DNA of 15,949 nucleotides from NCBI GenBank assembly GCA_015852425.1, contig JAAAIG010000867.1, positions 1 through 15,949 of the forward strand, read 5' to 3'. Origin of the DNA: Gryganskiella cystojenkinii. Its lineage: Eukaryota > Mortierellomycota > Mortierellomycetes > Mortierellales > Mortierellaceae. This document shows positions 1 to 8,691 of the stretch, in pieces (positions within the stretch are counted from its first letter, which is position 1; every line of letters starts with the position of its first letter). The notes beneath the pieces were generated by a model that was not told the origin of the DNA, did not search any database, and was given only the letters and a program-made list of their open reading frames with translations. A program made the position numbers and the translations under genes.

Positions 1-5
1 CCTCT

Positions 6-12
6 TATAAAA
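6..12 (+). promoter_or_regulatory. TATA box of the desaturase gene
   Basis: A consensus TATAAAA lies at 6-12, 115 bases before the desaturase ATG at 128. The bases between are rich in C and T with several CAAC/CACA stretches, as in a fungal transcribed leader. The rest of the promoter lies left of the window. The motif is seen directly; its use is inferred from position. Confidence 0.55.
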
Positions 13-127
13 GGGGACAGGAAACCTCTCAACGTTCTCATCGCCTGCAGTCTTCATCCTCTGCGCACATCACTCCCTACTCTTTCAACAAACAACCGTT
101 CACCACACAAGAACACTTAAAATCACT

Positions 128-1721
128 ATGGCAACACCTTTACCTCCAGCGTTTGTCATCCCTCCAACACAGACCGAGTCCAGACGATTACCTTTAGTCC
201 ATGACAAGAATCAACTCCCACCTCTGATCAACGACACAATCACCATCAAAAACTGGTATACTTTTTTGGACTGGAAACACGTTCTTGGTCTCGGTCTCAC
301 ACCGCTGATCGCCATGCATGGAGTCATGTCGACCGAGCTCCAAACAAAGACCCTGATTTGGTCCATAATTTATTATTTCGCCACGGGCTTTGGTATCACT
401 GCAGGTAAGGCAAAAAAAAAGAGGAAGATCTCGCCTTATGAGCAGATACTTTACCCCTTTCTCACACGATTTTTTTATCTCCAATATCCATTTTTTTTTT
501 TAAAAAAAAACGTTCCTTGTCTCGTTCGTCATAGGATACCACCGTCTCTGGGCTCATCGATCCTATACGGCCGGCAGGGCCATGAGCCTAGCGCTGGCAT
601 TGCTCGGCGCCGGTGCTGTAGAGGGCTCGATTCAGTGGTGGTCCCGAGGTCACCGGGCCCATCACCGCTGGACCGATACTGAAAAGGACCCTTATTCTGC
701 TCATCGCGGTCTAGTTTTTTCACACATCGGATGGATGCTCGTCAAACGACCCGGTTGGAAAATCGGGTACGCGGACGTGGATGATCTCACAAAGAACAGA
801 CTCGTCCAGTGGCAACATCGTCATTACACCACCTTAGCTGTGTTGATGGGCATCGTGTTCCCCACTCTGGTCGCTGGACTTGGTTGGGGTGATTGGCTCG
901 GAGGATTTTATTTCGCGGCCGTGACCAGGTTGGTCTTGTTGCATCATGCGACCTTCTGCGTTAATTCCCTGGCCCATTATCTCGGTGAGGGTCCCTATGA
1001 CGATCGTCATTCACCCAGAGATCATTTCTTCACGGCTCTTTTGACCTTTGGCGAAGGGTAAGTGTGCTATGAGATTCATTGTGTGGCGCCTGACAAATAA
1101 AACAAAAGACGCCCAAACACCTTCTCTGTCTTGTGTTAACTGTGATATCCTATCGTCCCTCATAGAATGCACAACTTTCATCATCAGTTCCCTCAAGATT
1201 ACAGGAACGCGATTCGGTTCTACCAGTACGACCCCACGAAATGGTTGATTTCGACCTGCAATTTTTTCGGACTCGCGACTCACTTGAAGACCTTCCCCGA
1301 GAACGAGATACAAAAGGGTCGTCTTCAAACGACTGAGAAAAACATCATGACGAAAAAGACGAAACTCCATTGGGGTACACCGATTGCCGAGCTGCCTGTC
1401 ATGTCCTTTGAAGAGTTCAAGGCCGCCTGTCGTCCTCGACCTGTTGCTGATCACGATGGAGAGGTCGAAGAACCCAAGAAATGGATTCTGTTGGAGGGAG
1501 TCGTGTACGATGTTGCCGAGTTTATGGGTGAACATCCTGGCGGAGAGAAATATCTCCGAATGGGAATCGGGAAGGACATGACCGCGGCATTTAATGGTGG
1601 CATGTACGATCACAGTAACGCGGCCCGGAACCTGTTGAGTCTGATGCGTATCGGTGTTGTTAAATACGGTGGAGAAGTCGAGTCCCAAAAGAAGAACCCA
1701 TCTGTTCGTATTTACTCATAA
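128..1721 (+). CDS. OLE1: Acyl-CoA delta-9 (stearoyl) desaturase with C-terminal cytochrome b5 domain
   Basis: Three exons, 128-404, 535-1057 and 1166-1721, encode 451 residues. The enzyme is an ER membrane di-iron desaturase that puts the cis-9 double bond into stearoyl/palmitoyl-CoA, taking electrons through its own cytochrome b5 domain. The three histidine boxes are visible: HRLWAH (95-100), HRAHH (132-136) and HNFHH (269-273). Hydrophobic segments flank the first box and the region around residues 200-250. The b5 domain near 370-440 has the haem motif EHPGG (His390) and the second haem ligand in YDHSN (His416). Length and order match fungal Ole1 proteins. The ATG at 128 follows a TATA box and leader, and the N-terminus starts directly in the family pattern. 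The residue before the third box is Met268, where the family normally has Tyr or Phe. The reading resembles Mortierella desaturases as I recall them. The b5 fusion makes acyl-CoA delta-9 activity the best call; exact chain-length preference cannot be read. Confidence 0.96.
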
Positions 1722-1785
1722 GAAACGATGTTAAGGAGCTGCAATGAACTTTTAACGAGATGACATGATAATGATCACGAAATAC

Positions 1786-1791
1786 AATAAA
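1786..1791 (+). terminator. Poly(A) signal of the desaturase
   Basis: AATAAA lies 65 bases after the desaturase stop codon. Cleavage would be expected roughly 10-30 bases further on, running into the 3' end of the convergent DBR1 transcript. Confidence 0.6.
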
Positions 1792-1832
1792 ATCCGCGTG
1801 AATACTCGTCGTTTCAAGTCAACCAGCTTCAT

Positions 1833-1838
1833 TTTATT
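1833..1838 (-). terminator. Poly(A) signal of DBR1
   Basis: TTTATT on the plus strand reads AATAAA on the minus strand, 37 bases past the DBR1 stop at 1875-1877. It faces the desaturase signal at 1786-1791 across about 40 bases, so both transcripts probably end in the same short interval. Confidence 0.6.
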
Positions 1839-1874
1839 GGAAACAAAGTATAAGAACTGGCGGTTTATAATCAT

Positions 1875-4033
1875 TTAAGCCCGTCGGCCGTTCGGGTTAA
1901 TCTTGTTGGGAATCTTGAGTAGTTCACAAAACTCTTCTGTTTGAGGATTCAAAAATGGTGTCACTAGTTCGAATAAAGAGAGGAGATTTTGCGGTAACCA
2001 TCAGTCATTCATTCACTACAGCAGTGCCTATCAACAAGAATAGAGGAACAATACAAAATACAAAAGGGGAATAAAAACTTACAAAGGTTATGCTTTTCTT
2101 GAGAACTCAACGTCCGGACAGGGTCATGCGCCGGTGAAGTCTTTTGAAAGTTCATAGGGATCTTCAATCCTTGTTTCAGCGTCACGTTGTTCCTGACCCA
2201 CTCACGGTTGACCTTGATTGCACTGTTTTTCGTATAAAAAAAGTGGTTAGTTTTTTCATGCCTCATAATTTGCTCCGCATTCTTTGGATGTGACAACAAG
2301 CACAAGCAACAAGAGTTCTTACTGAGCCAAAGCATCGCCCTGCATCGGTGACGCTTGACGATAGTCGAGCGTCAAGTACGAATCCAGGGTCCGAATAATC
2401 GCCAACCATTCCTCGTCGTATTGAAACTCCATCGGCCCATTGAGTTCAAACTCGGGTAGTTCAATAATCTCCAAAAACGATCGATGAGGTTCACATTTGT
2501 CCAAGGCCAAGAACTGAGTACTTCTGGGATGAGGTTTCACTGTTGATGGTACCGTTGTTGATATCGTAGAAGGCTGTTGGTTGCTCTGTGTTGGATGTGA
2601 CTTCTTATCTAAAGTGTTGTCGTCTCCAGTCTCGTCATCTTCGTCGTCATCAAAATCGATCGCAATCTCGTCTGGGTTCGCCACTGCAGGAACAGGATCC
2701 GCTGTCGCTACTGATCCCATTGGCGTGTTCTTGCACTCGTCTTCGTCGTCATCATCGTCATCATCGTCAAATGCTATCTCGATTTCATCTGGATTTTGTA
2801 CCGCAACGGGGGTTGGAATGGGTGCAGGCGCGACCGCCGGCGACGTCGACGATGATGGTACTGGCGGTGCCCATGGAACCTCGGCCGTAAATCGAACGTG
2901 TAAATGAGCCGAGAACCAACGCGCAGGTTTCAACGATGCCAAAACGTGCTCGAATGCTAAGCTTCCCAAAGTGTTTGATGCAATCTATCAAACACAAACA
3001 TAAAAAAGGTACAGGAAGGTTTTATCAAATCAGTTTCAGTGCTTCGAAAGGAATCGGAAAGAAAGTAACGGATATCATAGTGGGCATCGATCTTCAGGAT
3101 TGTTCAAGCATCATTTTTTTTTTACCTCTTTGGCAAAAAACTTTTTCTTGTTAATCAACCCTCTGGTATCGCCGTACTGTTCAATTCCCAGGGGCCAATC
3201 ATGCGAGAGAAAGACGTCCATCGGTTCCCGGACTTGCAACATCTTGTAGACATCATATTTTCGAATATGATAACATGATTTTTTCCCACGTTCGTCATAA
3301 GGTGAGACCTCAAAGTGGCCCTTTTCGTAGTCGTGCGACTTGTAGATCCCTGACATACCGCCAATGCGCATCCCTCCAACATTAATCACGCCTCCATAGC
3401 CCAAAAAGTAGATCCCAGGGCAAGCCCAACCTCCATGGTACCTACACGACCGTTAGCATATACATAATAGGAAGTTTAGCATTCCAGTTATCCAAGTATG
3501 CCTTCCCTGAGAGTGAAAAAATGGCAGAGTCTCGCATGTTGAAACTCACAACTCCCAGAGGTAGTTACTCGACTCGTGATTGCCTCCGATAAATATGGTC
3601 GGCACAGGGACCTGTCGTTCTCCTGAATAGTATTTGTGAAAGGTACCGAGCTGTAGATATTTCCTTGGACAAGAGATCGTCTCCAGATCGGCTTCGTTCC
3701 TGATCGACTATTAAGGGGGGAGGACAAGAAGGTTATCAGTTTAGGCATCTTTCTTTCACAGTTTCTCAAATATTAATGATACGCTTTTCTTCCTGAGAAG
3801 AGGGTTCCTACCTGGAAGTCACCACAGATCAACAGCAAGTCGACTTTGTATCCAAATCTGCGCTCACGATCAGCAATGGCTCCATAAATGGCATCCAGTT
3901 CTCCGTGACAGCATCCTTCAATAGCGATCTAGTTTCAGACATGTGGGTGTTTCGGGTTAGCAGGGTGACAAGGAGAAATATGGATATCTGAGCACGCATG
4001 CACAGCAAACGACAATGTCTTTCATACTCTCAT
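1875..4033 (-). CDS. DBR1: RNA lariat debranching enzyme
   Basis: Seven exons on the minus strand (4033-4028, 3928-3812, 3707-3550, 3441-3126, 2984-2323, 2222-2083, 1963-1875) encode 495 residues. The enzyme is a nuclear metallophosphoesterase that hydrolyses the 2'-5' branch bond of excised intron lariats, allowing intron turnover. The N-terminus reads [11 protein letters not shown]; the metal and catalytic residues fall at Cys8, His10, Asp39 (GDFQ), Asn84 (GGNHE), His174 (LSHDW), and His226/His228 (SAHLH), closely matching family positions. The C-terminal DBR1 domain follows, with FLALDKC near the 370s and an LNPQTEEFC motif close to the end. Residues about 235-350 form a low-complexity linker with two NPDEI-acidic modules. 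The first coding exon has only six bases (Met-Arg). The last exon needs the acceptor at 1964-1966; every acceptor further upstream meets stop codons. The gene is itself intron-dense and sits head-to-tail behind the kinase gene. Confidence 0.96.
2634..2787 (-). repeat. Duplicated acidic NPDEI module with GAY codon repeats in DBR1
   Basis: Within DBR1 exon 5 the segment NPDEIEIAF followed by a D8-E-D-E tract (from residue 263) recurs as NPDEIAIDF followed by a D/E tract (from residue 302), 39 residues apart. The first acidic tract is coded by a nearly pure GAY/GAR trinucleotide repeat at about 2738-2768 (plus-strand GTC/ATC/TTC units). The copies differ at many bases, so the duplication is old or conserved by selection. 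It lies between the metallophosphoesterase core and the C-terminal domain. Confidence 0.75.
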
Positions 4034-4251
4034 GGTGCTGCACGAATGCGTCTTCTCTTGTAGTTGTTGTAGGCGGGGAAACTTGATTTGAGAATGTGCC
4101 CAAAGGTCGATTCGAATCAGAGCGCGAATCAGCACATTCAAAAAAGAAGGCGAAAATTCACTTTGTACAAATTTTTATTTTGTATGGGTTGAGATTACGT
4201 GTTGTCTATCTTTGAAAGAGAATATGTATTAGAAAGCGGATAAAAAACACT
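4034..4251 (-). promoter_or_regulatory. Kinase 3' region and DBR1 promoter
   Basis: These 218 bases separate the kinase stop codon from the DBR1 start; both genes are on the minus strand. A minus-strand AATAAA (plus-strand 4175-4180) lies 72 bases past the kinase stop and is the likely poly(A) signal. That leaves about 140 bases for the DBR1 promoter and leader. I see no clear TATA box there. Confidence 0.5.
4175..4180 (-). terminator. Poly(A) signal of the PAK gene
   Basis: TTTATT on the plus strand gives AATAAA on the minus strand, downstream of the kinase stop at 4252-4254, inside an AT-rich stretch. Seen directly; use inferred from position. Confidence 0.55.
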
Positions 4252-7200
4252 CTATCCACCGCGTTTGAAGTCGAACAAAGGACGGAGAGTGTGAAGGGGT
4301 CCAGCTTTGCCCAAGAACTCGTGCTATTAGAAAAGGATAAGAAAACAAAAAAAACATAAAGTTAGGAAACGACTGTCAAATATGAGCTGGAAATGGGGTA
4401 CATATGCATTTTTGAAGTGCCATTTGTTGTACCTCCAACAACTCCAAGGACGTGGCACGGCTCTTGACATCGACACAGAGACAGACGGCCAAAAAGTTCT
4501 TCAGTTCCGCGCTGAGCGTTTCTGGCTTCTTCAGTGTAGGGGTACCGTTGGTCGCAATCAAGTAAAGAGCCTTCAAAGGTTCCTCGTCCAGGTATGGTGG
4601 CTCTTGCTCAATCATCTCAATGGCCATGATACCAAGAGACCAGATATCAACCTTGGCACCATACTCTTTTTGCTTCACAACCTCAGGCGCCATCCAGTAA
4701 GGGGTTCCGACCATCGTGGCACGCTTGTTCTTCTGATCTGTCAACTTGGCGCAGAAACCGAAATCGGCTGTCGGACAAGAAAAATGCAACGCTGACAGTT
4801 AGTAAACCAAATCCGATTTTACAAGAGACAATCGCCAAGTCGCAGTCGCATCACTTACTAATCTTGACATGGCCGTAAGAGTCCATGAGAACGTTATCAG
4901 ACTTAATATCTCTGTGAATAATATTTTGACTGTGCAAATGCTGCAGACCCTTGCAAGTCTATTGGTGCACAAACACAATAACGAATACGTGTTAGTTCAG
5001 GGAAGGGGGAGGAGGAGGGAAATCAAAACAAGAAAACATGTTCACATCGGCCATGGCACGTTACCTCTAAACAGATGCAGGCGATCTGACTCTCAGACAA
5101 CTTGTTGTTGTCGATCACATCGGTCAAAGCACCACCCTCCATGTACTCCATAACGACCCAAAGCTCCTGTCCCTTGACCAAGAACGAATCGAGGTAGTTG
5201 ACAATATTGGGGTTAGTCGACTCCTTCATAACCAAAATCTCGTTGACAACCAACTCCTTCCGTGGCTGCATAGCCAAGTCCATCTGCTTAATGGCGACCT
5301 TGGTGTTGGTGGTGAGGTGCTTGGCGACGTACACGGATCCAGACGCACTGTGATACAAAAAATTCAAGACAGAACAGTTAGATCAGTAAGATTACATAAT
5401 AAGCTTAAGAAAGCATCTGCAAAATAATACTCATCATCCAAAAAAGGCGCTCACCCTTGACCAACTTTCTTGATCTTGCTGTACAACGTGCTTGGATCAC
5501 CAGAGGACACAACGCTTCTCAACTTTTCCATGACTTGAGCCTCTGTCATAGTCGAAATACGACGTTCGACAACAACCTTGGGTGCACTCAGAGCGGCAGC
5601 AGCATCGGCCACGGCAGGGCGAACCGCAACCAGAGGTTTGACAGCAATAGGGGCTGTGTTACTACGAGGAGGAGCGGCAAAGGGCGGTGGTGGGCGAGTA
5701 CCAAGAGGCGAGGCCGAGGGTGTTGGTGGTTGGGGAGGAGGGATATTGTAATTGGATGGCGAAGTTGAGAATTGATGGTTGGGCGTACGAGGGGACTATA
5801 AGAGAGTAGAGCAAATTATTGATATAAATAACAAAGCTCGGATCGGAGTAACAGATAAATGTGCAACAACCTTCTCATGCCCATATTAACTTACAGTTGG
5901 AGAAGGAGGAGCATAGTCTGGACGGAGGGTATTGGGAGGTCTAGGGGTAACAATAGGTCTTGCGCCGGGCTGCTGATTACCCTACAGGAGGTGGCACAAA
6001 AATATAACACATAAATTAGACTTCTTGGATCAAAACGCCACTGTTTGTTGCAATGTCATCTTTGTGGTCTGCCCCTGACCCAAAAAAACGTACCCTGTCG
6101 TCGTAGGGGTTGAGACTAGACATGCGCTGAGTAAGCTGAACGTTGTCGACACTCTGCGAACGCTCTGGGATCGAGGGTCGCAGCTGATCTTCTGGTCGAT
6201 CGGGTCTCTCGGGACGTTGAGGACGTTCAGGGCGGTTGCTGGAAGGGGGCGAGGGAGGCTGTCTGGGCATGAGATTTGCCCAGCGATCTTCCTCTGAAGC
6301 ACTGGGCACCAAAGGCAACGAGCCGGGTACGAGCGAGGCAGTTCCATACTCTTCTTCGTTACGCTTCGTCTGATCCGTGTAGAATTCCAAGACTTCCAGA
6401 ACTGCCTGAGGGTTATTGGCGTAGTCCTCCTTTGTGATGGCTGATCCAGTGAGCAACTTTGTCCATGTCTCGGGCATACCCTATATGCACATCAAAGTAA
6501 ATACATGACAAGAGAACGCGTTAGTAACTTTGACGACAGGGGGTATCTTTCACATACATTAAAAAACTCGACATATTAATAAAGCAAATAAATGCCTTTT
6601 TTTGCTTACAGTAAAGTTGCCAGTGTTGGCATCAAAGCCAACGTGGACCTTGTGGACAAAATTGGTAGGATTCGAGACGCCCATGAGAGGTGATCTGGAG
6701 TAGATCTCGTGCATCCAAGAGTAAAGTTCATCGTCGTTCTTGCAAGAGAGGAAGTAGCTGCGGTCCTTGGTGACGAGTTCGAAACAGTAAGCCTTCAGAT
6801 CCGTTCTTGTCACAGCAGTGATATCCTTGAGGAAGATCAGGACCACGGCTTGAGGCGTGGACTATTTGCAACGCATATTCAGGAGACAGAGAGATAGTTT
6901 CCAGTCTATGATTAGCCTCAATTTCATTTCATTTCTTTTTTGTTTGGCCAACGAACGAGGAGATAACAAAGAAAAGGTAGTCCCAGGGTGGCGATTACAA
7001 CTATGGTGGTCGTGCTGATGCAGTCAACATTGGACAACGAGATGGTGCATCGTGGAGATCTGAAACCTGTCGAGATACCATCTCGAAGCAACAGAGAAAG
7101 GCCCGAAGGTCCACTATCCCCTTTTTTCGGCCAGAATGGCCACTCCCTCTGTCTCTGTCTCTCGGGCTGCGTATGTTCTCAATTCCTATTTTTTGCACTC

Positions 7201-7875
7201 TCTTTCTCTCTCTTTTTGTTCTGCTTGCAATGCTCATAGCTATAAGCAGAGTCGGGTACGGACAGCCTTACAGTCAATAGCCAAGAGCAGAAAAAAAAAT
7301 ATCCCGACATTTGAACTGAGCTCTTCATGCGATTGAAATGACTGATTAAGTTCAAAGTTCAATTTGAAGGTCCACAGGATGTCATGATGAGACCTGGCTA
7401 TTCAAGAATCGCTTCCTGGTCCAATGCTTTGTTGAGGCTGCGAGCCGCGAGCCGACTCCTCCTCGAGATACCCAGTCCTGGCTCGATACTTGGCCCCCGA
7501 TTCTTTATCTCTCTCTTTTTTCTTCTTTCTGCAAACATCCTTTTGGCCGTTTGTTGCCTGAGCCCCAACGAGGAGTGAGAAGGAGACCCAGGCAAATTAA
7601 ACAAATAATTTGTGTATGTCTCTAGGACTGAATCTATTCCAGGGACATAACAATGAAAAAAACAAACTCACCTCGTTTCTATGGAAGCTCAAGGTAAGCT
7701 CACGCAGGGTCATATATCTCTTGGACCAGATGAAGGCCTTGAGACCCTCTTCCTTGACAGAGATGTAGCCATGCTTCAACACGCCAGAGACGTTGCCCGA
7801 GTTCTGATCCCTGACCGGTTGAATAGGCGTCAGATCTTTGTACCTTGCCAGAGGGTTCGAGTTTTCTTCAGCCAT
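4252..7875 (-). CDS. CLA4: p21-activated Ser/Thr kinase, Cla4 type (PH-CRIB-kinase)
   Basis: Nine exons on the minus strand (7875-7672, 6861-6610, 6480-6094, 5981-5895, 5795-5455, 5347-5065, 4958-4859, 4767-4433, 4323-4252) encode 686 residues. It is an effector kinase of Cdc42/Rac acting at the plasma membrane in polarity, septation and hyphal growth. Domains in order: PH domain about 30-128 (HGYISV to YSWMHEIY); CRIB motif about 130-150 with Ser131, Pro133, His138 and His141 in [13 protein letters not shown]; a Pro/Ser/Arg-rich linker about 190-390; kinase about 415-670. Kinase residues seen: glycine loop GQGASGSV (422-429), Lys444 (VAIK), Glu460, catalytic HRDIKSDN (533-540, Asp535), DFG at 553-555, and activation Thr569 in [15 protein letters not shown]. 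The PH domain before CRIB places it with Cla4 rather than Ste20. The start ATG has a good context (CAACAATGG). Intron 1 is 810 bases and interrupts the PH domain. Confidence 0.95.
6862..7671 (-). other. Long intron 1 of the PAK gene (810 bases)
   Basis: The donor GTGAGT follows codon 68 (...HRNE) and the acceptor TAG precedes codon 69 (STPQ...). Joining them gives a continuous PH domain, so no missing exon is needed. All the other introns placed in this window are 91-198 bases. The inside holds C/T- and A/G-biased stretches, short open frames without recognisable domains on either strand, and no terminal inverted repeats or target-site duplication that I can see. It may hold an alternative promoter or an old insertion, but neither is shown. 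Confidence 0.85.
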
Positions 7876-8691
7876 TGTTGTAGGATATGAGGGAGGGCAG
7901 GAAGGTTGGTTGCAGACGCTGAAGGGTAAGTCGACAAAGTATTGAGTGTGATGTCCGAGGTAAAGGGAGTAAAGGGGAAAGGAAGGAAGAAAGAAACAGG
8001 ACAGCGAGTGAAAGAAGAAGAGAAAAAAGGATGGATGAGATGAAAGTTCTCAACGGACAAACTTTCCAGAATTAGAAAAAAGAACTAAATACAAAGGAGC
8101 GATGAGGAGAAGAGGGGAATGCAATAACAACAGTGATTACGACAAAACCAGAAAGAGAAGGAATGATGATGAAGACGGAGAAAGAAGAAGGAGTGCAAAA
8201 AAAAAGATGTCCCGCCTAGTCCACTTTTATTATTTTACTGGATTTTTTTCTTTTGACCCACGGTTGGTCTTCAAGTTTCCAAGAGTCAACTCAAAAACTG
8301 GAACGGGGTCTGTTGCGATCCTTCTTTCAAAGTCCTTGCCTTTTTCTCGCGTTCATGGTGGTTTCGATCTCGAGAACTCAATACACCGACATCTTTGTTG
8401 CTATCCTTACCAAAGAGAGCACAAAGAATAGTGTTGGTAATCGAGAAGCTGGCCACCCTATCCAGGTAACCTCGAAGAACTCGCGACGAATCTTTGAAGC
8501 TCAAGGCCCTGATCGATCTCTAATTGAATATTTCCTAATTGACTGAATCCAAAATTGGTCACGTGCAATATTCCTTTCTCTTTTTCATTTCCACTTCTGT
8601 TTTTCCTCCATCTCCCTTACCTCCCATACTTTTCTCTTTTCGAGTACCAAACCAACAAGAGTTTTTTATATTAATATCAACATCGCCAATC
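7876..8691. promoter_or_regulatory. Divergent promoter region between PAK and ING genes
   Basis: These 816 bases lie between the start codons of two divergently transcribed genes. On the kinase side (about 7880-8215) the minus strand is strongly pyrimidine-rich, consistent with a C/T-rich leader. On the ING side a matching pyrimidine-rich plus-strand stretch runs about 8568-8640, just before the ATG at 8692. A palindromic CCAAAATTGG and a CACGTG sit next to each other at 8549-8565. No convincing reading frame occupies the interval. Confidence 0.6.
8549..8565. promoter_or_regulatory. Composite CArG-like box and E-box
   Basis: CCAAAATTGG (8549-8558) is a perfect palindrome fitting CC(A/T)6GG, the MADS-box (SRF/Mcm1-type) consensus, and it also contains an inverted CCAAT. 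One base later comes CACGTG (8560-8565), the palindromic E-box bound by bHLH proteins such as Cbf1/Pho4 in yeasts. The sites lie about 130 bases upstream of the ING start codon. Motifs are seen; binding is inferred. Confidence 0.5.

Noticed and set aside
1011..1688. Minus-strand open frame of 225 codons opposite the desaturase
   Set aside because: It spans a clear intron of the desaturase, has no domain, and overlaps well-supported coding sequence on the other strand.
2001..2030. Acceptor sites upstream of the last DBR1 exon (TAG near 2008-2030)
   Set aside because: Exons starting there run into in-frame stops within a few codons; the acceptor at 1964-1966 gives the conserved NPQTEEFC ending.
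7384..7390. ATGATGA resembling a snoRNA C box in PAK intron 1
   Set aside because: It is on the strand opposite to the host gene, there is no suitably spaced D box or terminal stem, and a 7-base match is expected by chance.
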